DNA of 64,000 nucleotides from the NCBI GenBank assembly GCA_002787235.1, contig PCWG01000002.1, positions 59,250-123,249 on the forward strand, given 5' to 3'. Position 1 is the first letter of the stretch, and each line of letters starts with the position of its first letter. This DNA is from Nitrospinae bacterium CG11_big_fil_rev_8_21_14_0_20_45_15. GTDB taxonomy: Bacteria > Nitrospinota > Nitrospinia > Nitrospinales > VA-1. This document shows positions 1 to 8,401 of the stretch, one piece after another. A program made the translations under genes and the position numbers. The notes under the pieces are model-generated. The model had not been told where the DNA came from. It made no database searches and worked only from the letters and a program-made list of their open reading frames with translations.

Positions 1-1064
1 CATTTTATTTGGAGGAATGGACTGAGGAAGCTCTTGCAAAAGGTTCGAGCTTGTATTTGTGGTACACCGCAGAAGTTCTGCGTGAAATGGATGGATACAA
101 TATTGTAAAGCACGCAAAAAAATTCTATGGACTTCCTTGTACGCTGGGTGCTGTTGATTTGAATAAAGAGGAGGATAAAAAAAATCCTTCGATACTAGTA
201 GGCGAATCCGAAGCAGACATTGTTGCCTTGATTGAAAAAGCGGGACCGAGTTATCAGTCCAAATTTTTGGGAGATTATTGTGGTTATAATCTGATTGAAT
301 ATGGGGATCTCATATACGCAATTCCACATGGTTTGGGTGCTATAGATCTCAATAGCAAAGAGCATCGGGAGCACCCCAATGTTTATTCAGGAAAGACACT
401 GGAAGAAGCCAAGGAGCGAATTGACGTTGTCGGGCCTTTTTCAGCGATTGAGATGATTTGTGAATATGGGAACTATAATATCTTAAAATGGGGTAAATCT
501 TATTATGGAATACCCTTTATCCTCGGATCAGTTGACTTTAATAATAAACAGGAAAGGTCGCATCCTGAAATTATTGAAGCGAATTCTGTGAATACTATCA
601 AGGAAACTATCAGTGCGCTGACAAGAGAAAACAGTATTCCAGAGATGATTGGTTCCTACGGAAATTTTAACATCGTACAATTTGGGGTGGAGTGGTATGG
701 CTTACCGAAATGGTTAGGTGCGTTGGATTTACGTAAAGAACAAGATAGGAGTCTTCCCGGCCTGATGCGTGCGGTGAGTATGGAAGCATTGAAGGAAACC
801 ATAGACGCTAATGGAAAATTTTATGAAGGAAGTATTGTGAGCGTGTACAGAGGCTTCAATCTGATCCCGCTGGATGGAAAGTTATATGGAATCCCTCAGG
901 TTTTAGGTGCTGTTGATTTGAGAGGTTGTGAAAGTAAAACAAATAATAAAATCCTTTGTGTGAACAATAAAAGTGAATTAGAGAATACCATTGATTCTAT
1001 GGGATTTTGGAAACGGAATATGATGGGATATCGAATGAAAAAAAAATTAGGTTTGGGCGTATAA
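1..1064 (+). CDS. C-terminal part of a repeat protein (5 copies of an unrecognised ~63-aa repeat)
   Basis: The frame is open through the left edge (FYL precedes the track's TTG start), so the gene begins outside the window. The visible protein starts with SLYLWYTAEVLREMDGYNIV, which matches EFYLWYSPELLNNHKGYNLV in the next gene just after its glycosyltransferase domain. The missing N-terminus is therefore probably another GT-A glycosyltransferase (inference). What remains is five tandem repeats starting at residues 29, 92, 155, 219 and 282 of the track translation, each with a [GN][YF]N[IL] opening, a YG[IL]P or YAIP core and LG(A/S)(V/I/L)D. It ends in a basic tail, MGYRMKKKLG, echoing tails in two sister proteins. 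I cannot name the repeat family. There is no signal peptide or membrane segment in the visible part. Confidence 0.8.
   Translation, partial: FYLEEWTEEALAKGSSLYLWYTAEVLREMDGYNIVKHAKKFYGLPCTLGAVDLNKEEDKKNPSILVGESEADIVALIEKAGPSYQSKFLGDYCGYNLIEYGDLIYAIPHGLGAIDLNSKEHREHPNVYSGKTLEEAKERIDVVGPFSAIEMICEYGNYNILKWGKSYYGIPFILGSVDFNNKQERSHPEIIEANSVNTIKETISALTRENSIPEMIGSYGNFNIVQFGVEWYGLPKWLGALDLRKEQDRSLPGLMRAVSMEALKETIDANGKFYEGSIVSVYRGFNLIPLDGKLYGIPQVLGAVDLRGCESKTNNKILCVNNKSELENTIDSMGFWKRNMMGYRMKKKLGLGV
93..1010 (+). repeat. Five tandem coding repeats of ~63 codons
   Basis: Repeat starts fall near 93, 282, 471, 663 and 852, a spacing of 189-192 bases. The protein units align well (YGLPCTLGAVDL, YAIPHGLGAIDL, YGIPFILGSVDF, YGLPKWLGALDL, YGIPQVLGAVDL), but the DNA is clearly diverged. 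These are old repeats under protein-level constraint, not recent slippage. Confidence 0.85.
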
Positions 1065-1130
1065 GGATTTTCGTGATGATTTGATTTGTTTGAGTTGTTT
1101 CCTATGGAAATAAATTTTTTATAGATACGG

Positions 1131-4100
1131 GTGCCAAGTGCTTCTTTCTTTGCCGGCGATACTGCGGTTCATTCCCTTCACTTCATTATGAAGTCTCTCT
1201 TCCATCACCAAACTTCTTCCAAGCCCAAGGTAAGCCTGATCCTCCTTGATTGGTCTTGTCGTGAGAGTTTTCATATCTTGCATTATTTGAACCGTCAGAC
1301 CATTCCCCGTGAAAATTTTGAAATAATCTGGATCGAGTATTATTCTCGCCAGGCCAGGGAAATTGAAGCCGTACTCGAATCAGCGAAAGCAGAGGCCTAT
1401 CCTCCACTTGACCGATGGATTTTGATGGAACTGCCTGAACAATTGTATTATCACAAACATTTGATGTACAACGCGGGCATCGCCTTGAGTCGGGGTGAAA
1501 TCGTTGTGATATGCGATTCCGATGCCATCGTAACCCCTGCCTTTATTGAAAACATTCTGGCAGCGTTTGAAAAAAATCCTGACATTGTTTTGCACATGGA
1601 TGAAGTAAGAAATACGAATCGCAAATTTTACCCATTCAATTATCCAGCTATTGAAGAAGTCTTAGGAGACGGTGTTTTTAATTGGAATAATGGCACCACG
1701 ACAGGTTTGCTGGATAAAAAAGATCCCATACACACTTTGAATTATGGAGCATGCATGTGTGCGCGTCGGGAAGACTTGATCGCAATCGGCGGGGCCGATG
1801 AGCATATCGACTACCTTGGGCACGTTTGTGGTCCGTATGAAATGACATTCCGGTTGAAAAATTTCGGGAAACAAGAAATCTGGCATCAGAATGAGTTTCT
1901 TTATCATGTGTGGCATCCTGGGCAGGCAGGGCATGGAAATTATGTGGGGCCGCACGATGGAATGCATGTATCCAGTACCGCATTGAACGCGGTGCAGGAC
2001 AAAAGAGTTTTTCCACTAGTCGAAAATAAAATCATACAGAGGATCAGAGAAAACGGGAGCGATGTAATAGCCGATGACGAAGTTTTCAAAACAATCATTC
2101 GGCCGGAGTATCCCCTGATTTGGAGAGAAGAAGAACTGTCAAAATCTTCCGAATTTTATCTCTGGTACAGTCCAGAGCTATTGAACAATCACAAAGGTTA
2201 CAATCTCGTAAAACATAGCGATAAGATTTATGGTATCCCAGAGTACTTGGGGCCGTGGGATCTCAATAAGAAGGAGCTGCGGGAGCATGCGGCTATTTTG
2301 GTTGGTGACAATGAGAGCGTTGTCACCGCTCTGATTGAAGAAAAGGTCCTATTGGGAGATGGCGGTACCGTTTACAATCATATATTTTATGCCTATCCGC
2401 GCTTGCGGAAGCTGGTCGGCGAATCGGGATACCGGCGGTTAAAGAAATACCGTGACCGTATCAAGAAAGTGTTGTCTCCTTTGAATGGAGAAGGCGAAAA
2501 GCCCGTTCCAGAATTCGATTATAATATTTTGCCCTGGGGAAGCCAGCTTTACGCACTGCCACGAGTTTTGGGACCAGTGGACCTCAATCAGGAAAAGCAA
2601 CGTTATCATCCCGGTATCCTAACCGCAAAAACACAAGCGGAGTTGGACGAAAAGATTCTTGCGGCTGGTCCCACCCCATATATTCCAAAGCTTTTGAGTG
2701 TTTGCAAAGGTTACAATCTCATAAAATATTGTCACATGTTTTACGCGATTCCTCAGTCGCTGGGTGCTGTCAATTTACATAAAGATGTGGAGCGCGAAAA
2801 TGAAGCCATCTTATACGCCGTAACTCAGGATGAATTGAAAGAGCTCATCGATCAAAAAGTTAGATTGCTTCCGGGCCAGGAATTGATTGATACCAAGAAT
2901 TTTTTTCATATCATCCGGTTTGACGGAAAATATTATGCTTTCCCACAATTCTCAGGTCCCATCGATTTATCCAATCCACAAGAAAGAAATTTGCCTTACG
3001 TTTTTTCTGGACTGACAACGCAAGAAATAGAAGGAAAAATTGCTTTGTTGGGATCGTCCGTACACGCTCCAGCTTTGATCGGCATTTATAAAGATCACAG
3101 TTTAGTGGGGTATCGTGGCGTGTTTTATGGTATCCCGCGAGAATTGGGAGCGTGGGATCTGGAGAAAAAGGAAAAAAGAGAAAGCTCGGCAATATTTTCC
3201 AGCAAGTCGTTGTCAAAAGTTAAATCTTCCATAGACAGTGCCATTGGCTTAATCCAAATCGAATACGCCGGTTGGTTGCCGGTGTTTAAAAAGTTTGGAC
3301 GCTGTGGTTCGCATCCTCAATTTTCCCATATTGACAACCCACCCAAAGGATATCGTTTTATCCAGTCTCCGTGGATTTTTCGTAAATGGCTGGGGCCTGT
3401 CAATCGTCTGTTCGAAGCCAGTTTGTTTTTTTGTCGTTCCCTGTATGTCTCGTTTTTTTTAATAAAACTTGCAAGAACCTGTTTGAAAGCAGGTATCACA
3501 TGGGCAGACTTTCTGGAATTTATTAAAACCCGGGACTTTTCGTCGCAAGCACTTTTGCCGATCAGTCAAAAGCCGGTGTTTTTACCCAGCGTCCCCTTTA
3601 CCTTGGGGCAAAGACCCTGGTACATAGAAATTGAAGACGTGACGACCTTGTTTTACCCTTACATACATAATGGGAAAACACAAGATTTGACCCTTCAGAA
3701 TAAATCCTATTTCAAAATCATTCAAATTCTGTTGGAAGAAAAATCCTGTCTGGGCATCATCACCCATATGAAGAGCACTGCCGATTGTTTGCCAAAATTA
3801 TTTGACAGTGAAGTGGTAGGCCAAAAAGTTACTTACGCGCCATTAGGTTTGGACTTCTCTTCTCACTCGCGTGAGCGCCATCAAATTGAAACGGTTCATT
3901 TACTATTTACAAGTTCGTGGAGCCAGGATGCGAACGGATTTTATACACGTGGTGGAGTCGATTTATTAGAAGCTTACCGTACTCTTTTTCATAAATTCCC
4001 AGGGAAACTGCATTTGACATTGCGGGCGCAATTGCCAGAAGATTTGCCGCAAAAATGTGCGAAAATCATACAAGACTGTGATGTCGAAGTACTGAGTGAA

Positions 4101-4535
4101 TTTTTGCCCTCTGCGCAATGGAAACTCTTGTTGGCAGAAACGGATATTTATGTTCTGCCAGCGGCTCGTATTCACGTGGTTTCAATTCTGGAAGCGATGG
4201 CGATGGGAATCCCCATCATCGCATCCGATGGGTGGGGGATGGAAGAGTACTTGGAAGACAATCACAATGCGTTGCTTGTAAAAGGTCGTAACGGCAAAGT
4301 GACCTGGATGGATGATTTGGGTATGTTGCGAGAAAATTATGATTCTATGAATGATGCAGATCCCGAAGTGGTTGCCGATTTAGAAACGGCTTTGACACGT
4401 TTGATCATCGAACCAGATTTGAGAACCCGGCTCATTGAACAGGCGCGCCGCGATGTTGCGGAGAAATTTACCGTGAAAAAATGGAACCAGGGTTTAGAGA
4501 CTGCATTTAATAAAGGCATTGCGGCTAACAAGTGA
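1131..4535 (+). CDS. Two-glycosyltransferase fusion with five internal YGIP-LG repeats
   Basis: The protein is about 1,134 aa with three parts. Residues ~33-330 are a GT-A family 2-like glycosyltransferase (PKVSLILLDW start, DxD-type CDSDA at about residue 126). Residues 356-720 hold five copies of the locus repeat, starting at 356, 463, 527, 591 and 655; the last four have an exact 64-residue period. Residues ~800-1134 form a GT-B domain resembling family 4, with an SILEAMAMGIPIIASDGWG motif. In that motif the first Glu of the usual E-x7-E pair appears to be Arg. A basic insert (YPRLRKLVGESGYRRLKK) separates repeats 1 and 2. It probably transfers sugars in the cytoplasm for surface glycan or glycoprotein assembly (inference). 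The start is uncertain: GTG 1131 or ATG 1188, neither with a clear Shine-Dalgarno. The stop overlaps the next start by 4 bases. Confidence 0.85.
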   Translation: MPSASFFAGDTAVHSLHFIMKSLFHHQTSSKPKVSLILLDWSCRESFHILHYLNRQTIPRENFEIIWIEYYSRQAREIEAVLESAKAEAYPPLDRWILMELPEQLYYHKHLMYNAGIALSRGEIVVICDSDAIVTPAFIENILAAFEKNPDIVLHMDEVRNTNRKFYPFNYPAIEEVLGDGVFNWNNGTTTGLLDKKDPIHTLNYGACMCARREDLIAIGGADEHIDYLGHVCGPYEMTFRLKNFGKQEIWHQNEFLYHVWHPGQAGHGNYVGPHDGMHVSSTALNAVQDKRVFPLVENKIIQRIRENGSDVIADDEVFKTIIRPEYPLIWREEELSKSSEFYLWYSPELLNNHKGYNLVKHSDKIYGIPEYLGPWDLNKKELREHAAILVGDNESVVTALIEEKVLLGDGGTVYNHIFYAYPRLRKLVGESGYRRLKKYRDRIKKVLSPLNGEGEKPVPEFDYNILPWGSQLYALPRVLGPVDLNQEKQRYHPGILTAKTQAELDEKILAAGPTPYIPKLLSVCKGYNLIKYCHMFYAIPQSLGAVNLHKDVERENEAILYAVTQDELKELIDQKVRLLPGQELIDTKNFFHIIRFDGKYYAFPQFSGPIDLSNPQERNLPYVFSGLTTQEIEGKIALLGSSVHAPALIGIYKDHSLVGYRGVFYGIPRELGAWDLEKKEKRESSAIFSSKSLSKVKSSIDSAIGLIQIEYAGWLPVFKKFGRCGSHPQFSHIDNPPKGYRFIQSPWIFRKWLGPVNRLFEASLFFCRSLYVSFFLIKLARTCLKAGITWADFLEFIKTRDFSSQALLPISQKPVFLPSVPFTLGQRPWYIEIEDVTTLFYPYIHNGKTQDLTLQNKSYFKIIQILLEEKSCLGIITHMKSTADCLPKLFDSEVVGQKVTYAPLGLDFSSHSRERHQIETVHLLFTSSWSQDANGFYTRGGVDLLEAYRTLFHKFPGKLHLTLRAQLPEDLPQKCAKIIQDCDVEVLSEFLPSAQWKLLLAETDIYVLPAARIHVVSILEAMAMGIPIIASDGWGMEEYLEDNHNALLVKGRNGKVTWMDDLGMLRENYDSMNDADPEVVADLETALTRLIIEPDLRTRLIEQARRDVAEKFTVKKWNQGLETAFNKGIAANK
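2196..3245 (+). repeat. Five coding repeats inside the fused glycosyltransferase
   Basis: Units start near 2196, 2517, 2709, 2901 and 3093. The last four are spaced by exactly 192 bases (64 codons). Cores read YGIPEYLGPWDL, YALPRVLGPVDL, YAIPQSLGAVNL, YAFPQFSGPIDL and YGIPRELGAWDL. The fourth copy is the most diverged (FFHIIRFDGKYYAFP). Confidence 0.85.
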
Positions 4536-5854
4536 AAGTTTTAAATCATGCAGATGTGACACGATCAATGGCCCGCAGGCGAAGATCGCCCCTGCACGAG
4601 AATGTCTTCGAGATAAAAAAACAGAACACAATAAAATCGAGACCCAAAGTTTCTGTGATTTTATTGGATTGGGAATGCCGGGAACGGTTTCATACCCTGG
4701 ATTGGTTGTTGAAGCAAAGCGTAGCTCGAGAACAATACGAACTGATCTGGGTAGAGTTGTACCGTCGTCAGATTCCTGCAGTCATGGAAAAAGCCGATTG
4801 TGTGATTGTGTGCAACCAAAAAGGAATGTATCACAAACATAAAGGATATAACGCGGGTCTTTTGGTTGCTCAAGGCAATATAATAACCGTGTGTGACAGC
4901 GATGCGGTGTATCCTGAAAATTTTATAGAGTCCATTCTCAATTCATTTCAGTTACCAGATTCTGAAAATTTAAAGAGTCAGGTTTTGATGCATCATCAAT
5001 GGCGTACTTCAAGATTATACCCCGATGACTTAAATGACTGCATGACATTGAGAGAGGATCATTGGGAGTGGTGGCCGTTGAACCACAATGCGGGTGCCTG
5101 CATGTCTGTTACAAAGAAAGACGCGATTCGTTTTGGTGGTTTTGATGAACACGCATCTTTTGCGGGATATTTATGCGGACCTTACGATCTTGGCTGGCGA
5201 CTGGTCAATGCTGGCTTTGAAGAGAAATGGCATGACCCCTCTATTGCATCGTGGCACTTTGCACACCCTGATCCGGTTGGAACGAACATGCAAAAGCCTT
5301 CAGTAAAAATGTTGCTAGAGAACACGCGTCCGCATGTCGATTTGCACGCATTGACTGCCGTAGATGCTTTCAGCTCGGGCAGAATGTTGCCTCTGACCGA
5401 AAACGAAGAAATATTTCGCTTGAGAATGGCGAACCGAAAAATAGGGTCAGAGTTTGAAAAAAAGTATTCCGCGATGACAGGCCCTGAAGGTTTTCCCAAA
5501 GGACTAGTGTTCGGAATGGCATTGCAATTCAAACTGGAATTGCTCAGTGAAATCTTAAAAAAACTTATTTATAAACGCTTACAGTCAATATTGCCCCCGA
5601 CAATTCTGGTCAGATTGCGGATTGTGAAGAATTATTTTAATCCGGTATTCATTGAGAAACCAGAAATTCCCCAGTTGTTTTTAGAATATCGTGGTTATAA
5701 TCTGGTTTTTTTTCAAAATCAGGTGTTTGCCATACCTGCAAATTTGGGAGAATGGGATTTGACCCAGAAAGATCAAAACGAAGACCCACGCGTTATAAGA
5801 GTTTCCTCGCCCTGGAAGGCGATCCGTAAAATAGATATGACATTAACCGGATGA
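4532..5854 (+). CDS. GT-A (family 2-like) glycosyltransferase with one C-terminal repeat
   Basis: The protein has 440 aa. After a basic N-terminus (ARRRRSP), residues ~36-300 form a GT-A fold: KVSVILLDWECRERF, then CDSDAVYPENF as the DxD-type metal and nucleotide-sugar site, then a GGFDEHASFAGYLCGPYDLGWRL segment closely matching GGADEHIDYLGHVCGPYEMTFRL in the upstream fusion. A single copy of the locus repeat (GYNLVFFQNQVFAIPANLG) starts at residue 388 and ends the protein. The GTG start lies inside the upstream stop (GTGA overlap), so translational coupling is likely. Acceptor and donor cannot be told from the sequence. Confidence 0.85.
   Translation: MKVLNHADVTRSMARRRRSPLHENVFEIKKQNTIKSRPKVSVILLDWECRERFHTLDWLLKQSVAREQYELIWVELYRRQIPAVMEKADCVIVCNQKGMYHKHKGYNAGLLVAQGNIITVCDSDAVYPENFIESILNSFQLPDSENLKSQVLMHHQWRTSRLYPDDLNDCMTLREDHWEWWPLNHNAGACMSVTKKDAIRFGGFDEHASFAGYLCGPYDLGWRLVNAGFEEKWHDPSIASWHFAHPDPVGTNMQKPSVKMLLENTRPHVDLHALTAVDAFSSGRMLPLTENEEIFRLRMANRKIGSEFEKKYSAMTGPEGFPKGLVFGMALQFKLELLSEILKKLIYKRLQSILPPTILVRLRIVKNYFNPVFIEKPEIPQLFLEYRGYNLVFFQNQVFAIPANLGEWDLTQKDQNEDPRVIRVSSPWKAIRKIDMTLTG
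5693..5851 (+). repeat. Single C-terminal copy of the locus repeat
   Basis: One copy begins GYNLVFFQNQVFAIPANLGEWDL and runs to the stop codon. Its second half, the predicted helix, is shorter than in the tandem arrays. Confidence 0.75.
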
Positions 5855-5885
5855 TTGCAAAGCGATTTGCAGACAAGGACAACAT

Positions 5886-6323
5886 ATGGGAGTACCTGAA
5901 CTGATAGAAAGCATCGGTTTTTATAACCTGGTCCAATTGGATGAAATTATTTTTGGACTTCCCATGGGACTCGGAGCCGTTGAGTTGAACGTTGAAAAGA
6001 TCAATAAACATCCCTGTGCTTTTGTGGGTAAAACTCTGGAAGAAGTCATAGAAAAGATTCGCCTGAACGATGCGCTGTCCAAAGAAAAGTACGAACCGAT
6101 TTTGAAAGATGTATTTGGTTTTTATAATATTCTGGGTTGGGGTGCCGACTTATACGGCGTTCCCGTTAGTTTGGGCGAGATAAATTTACATACCATCAAA
6201 ATCAGTGATTATCCTGGCATTATTAAATCATTTTACAGGGATGATTTAATAAAAGAAATTGAAGAATTTTGTCGGTCAGAACACAGAAAGATGCGGGATC
6301 TGTCAGCCGGAAGAGAGCAATGA
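5886..6323 (+). CDS. Stand-alone two-repeat protein, unknown function
   Basis: This 145-aa protein consists almost entirely of two copies of the locus repeat, at residues 12 (FYNLVQLDEIIFGLPMGLGAV) and 79 (FYNILGWGADLYGVPVSLGEI), with no catalytic domain, signal peptide or membrane segment. That the repeat exists alone suggests it folds independently as a binding or scaffold unit (inference). ATG 5886 is preceded by AAGGA at good spacing. It lies between a glycosyltransferase and a radical SAM enzyme carrying the same repeat, and its stop is one base from the next start. The family is not recognised. Confidence 0.75.
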   Translation: MGVPELIESIGFYNLVQLDEIIFGLPMGLGAVELNVEKINKHPCAFVGKTLEEVIEKIRLNDALSKEKYEPILKDVFGFYNILGWGADLYGVPVSLGEINLHTIKISDYPGIIKSFYRDDLIKEIEEFCRSEHRKMRDLSAGREQ

Positions 6324-6324
6324 T

Positions 6325-8322
6325 ATGACAAGTTTGAATACATTGCCATTGGAAGAATTTGGTTTGCCTGAAATAGTGGAGATAGAGCCGATTCATTCGT
6401 GCAATTTTCGTTGCATCCAATGTCATGTCAGTTATGAAACCTTAACGAAAAACAAAATCCGGCCAGATTTTTTTAAAAATCTCAAAGGACTTGAGGGCAA
6501 ATGGGCTTTGCTGGGATCGTTGTATGAACCGACGGTACACCCTCATTTCCGGGAAATCGCTCAAGGTCTGTCTGATGCAGGGATGAAGTTGGAGATGACG
6601 ACCAACGGCTCGTTATTCAATGAGTCGCTGGTTAAAGACGTCGCCCATTGCAATTGGAAGAATGTGATTTTTTCCTTCGATGGAATTACGAAAGAGACTT
6701 TTGAGAAAATTCGCAGAAGGGCCGATTTTAAAAAAACTCTTGAAGGGATCAAAAGATTCAAAGACGGTATTGAAAATAAAGATACTTTTTTTGCTGTGAA
6801 CTTTACTCTTTTGAGAAGCAACTTGCATGAAATCGTCGACAGCGTTGACTTCTGGGAGGATTTCGGCGTGGATCATCTGGGTTTCATTGCCATGGTGTTG
6901 CGCGATGAGAATAAGGAACTTCAAGAAGAATGCTTGAATCATGACTTGGTGGAATTAAAGACAGAGCTAGAGTTGGCGGCTAGAAGAGTGGTTGAGAAAC
7001 AATATAAAATCACACTCTCCAGTGCGGCATACAGTTCTTGGATGGATTTGAAAGATATTTATCCTGCGCATTTCATGGAGAGTCTGGTCAAGTCAAACAA
7101 CCGCAATGCCAGGACTCCATTCAATGCGAGAACCTATTACCAAAATGGGCATTTCCCAGGAATGTCCGTCAATTGCCGATCTCCTTTTAAATTTGCAAGG
7201 ATTGATTACAACGGCAACGTCGAGCTTTGCTATCAATTTACGGTAGGAAATATTTATAAAAATGAGTTTTTAGATATCTGGTACGGTAAAGAAGCTCAGA
7301 AAGTGCGGGATTTGGTGCGCTCGGATCCTAAAGTTTGTTATTCCTGCGACTATTTCAGATTCTGTATAAAAGCCGGAGAAGTCGATTACGACAAAGAAGC
7401 AAATTTCCGCAATGAAACCATAGACAATTATTACAACAAGCCGTTTTTAGTCGAAGATAAGGGGTCTTATCAACTGGTGGGTTATGGCTCAATGATTTAC
7501 GGATTCCCAAAATCTATGGGAGATGTTGATCCCAGGTTTCTTGCTGAATATGAAAATAAACCAGGTGTCTTTGTTTGTGCCACCACTGAGGAAGTCAAAC
7601 AGAAGATTGACGAATATTTTGCTTCGATAGATAAATCCGAATGGATTCCTATAGAGATTGACAACTGGATCGCTCATAAAGTCGTGAGTTATGGCCCTCA
7701 ACTTGTTGCTATCCCCAAGGGCTATGGGAAGATTGTACTGAATGCGGAATTTGATTTTAACGCACCGGGTATTTTCATTGCGGACGATGTGGAAACACTG
7801 CGAAATGCAGTGGATACTTATATCAAGACCGTCAATATTTCAGAATTAATGCCCACAGTAATAGAGCAAATTTCTGGTTACAATATTGTTGAATGGCAGA
7901 ACAATTTTTATGGCATTCCTTTTACAAGTGGGCAGGTTGATTTGGTTGGAGCAACCTCCGATGAGATTTCTAAAATACCTGGTGTGATTAAAAGCGCATC
8001 TCTGAATATGATCAAAGATGAATTACGAAAACTGGATTTCGAACCTGAATTTATAGAGCTCTGTTTGCACCTTGGTTATAATGCGATTTATTTCGAGGGA
8101 GTGTTTTACGCAATTCCTCACTCCATTGGCAAGGTAGACCTCAGCAACCCCGCAGAGAGAAAACATCCCGAAATTATTTCAAGTTCAGACAAAAATAAAT
8201 TTCGCCGTGAGATCATATCAAAAACTTACGCCTATCCTCTTTTGAGGCGATTTCTTGGGGATTTTGGCTACCGTACTTTAAAAGGCTGGAAAATTAAATT
8301 ATTGGGTTCTGGAAAATTATAA
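6325..8322 (+). CDS. Radical SAM/SPASM enzyme fused to four C-terminal repeats
   Basis: About 665 aa from ATG 6325, chosen over the track start because GGAAGAGAG lies just upstream and the radical SAM core follows directly. CNFRCIQC (C26, C30, C33) is the CX3CX2C cluster that binds the [4Fe-4S]/SAM. A SPASM-like region follows (NCRSPFKF, ELCYQF, VCYSCDYFRFC), expected to hold auxiliary iron-sulfur clusters; such enzymes typically modify peptides or sugars. From residue ~381 come four locus repeats (YGFPKSMG, VAIPKGYG, YGIPFTSG, YAIPHSIG), then a tail, YPLLRRFLGDFGYRTLKGW, resembling an insert in the fused glycosyltransferase. Last of the five repeat-bearing genes. The substrate is unknown. 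Confidence 0.85.
   Translation: MTSLNTLPLEEFGLPEIVEIEPIHSCNFRCIQCHVSYETLTKNKIRPDFFKNLKGLEGKWALLGSLYEPTVHPHFREIAQGLSDAGMKLEMTTNGSLFNESLVKDVAHCNWKNVIFSFDGITKETFEKIRRRADFKKTLEGIKRFKDGIENKDTFFAVNFTLLRSNLHEIVDSVDFWEDFGVDHLGFIAMVLRDENKELQEECLNHDLVELKTELELAARRVVEKQYKITLSSAAYSSWMDLKDIYPAHFMESLVKSNNRNARTPFNARTYYQNGHFPGMSVNCRSPFKFARIDYNGNVELCYQFTVGNIYKNEFLDIWYGKEAQKVRDLVRSDPKVCYSCDYFRFCIKAGEVDYDKEANFRNETIDNYYNKPFLVEDKGSYQLVGYGSMIYGFPKSMGDVDPRFLAEYENKPGVFVCATTEEVKQKIDEYFASIDKSEWIPIEIDNWIAHKVVSYGPQLVAIPKGYGKIVLNAEFDFNAPGIFIADDVETLRNAVDTYIKTVNISELMPTVIEQISGYNIVEWQNNFYGIPFTSGQVDLVGATSDEISKIPGVIKSASLNMIKDELRKLDFEPEFIELCLHLGYNAIYFEGVFYAIPHSIGKVDLSNPAERKHPEIISSSDKNKFRREIISKTYAYPLLRRFLGDFGYRTLKGWKIKLLGSGKL
7465..8220 (+). 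repeat. Four C-terminal coding repeats in the radical SAM protein
   Basis: Units start near 7465 (SYQLVGYG), 7675 (HKVVSYG), 7876 (GYNIVEWQ) and 8074 (GYNAIYFE). The first two are the most diverged of the whole locus; the last two are typical, about 66 codons apart. Confidence 0.7.
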
Positions 8323-8350
8323 AGATTAATCAAAAAAATTACCGTACAAG

Positions 8351-8386
8351 GCGTGATAAAAGTCCTCAGAAAGATCACCCTTTTTT
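8351..8386 (+). terminator. Possible Rho-independent terminator
   Basis: GTGAT and ATCAC form a short stem around a 15-base loop, immediately followed by CCTTTTTT. The stem is weak (5 bp plus a mismatch), but the position, right after the last repeat gene and before the next start, fits the end of the operon. Confidence 0.35.
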
Positions 8387-8401
8387 GAAAGCCATCTTCT
8401 T

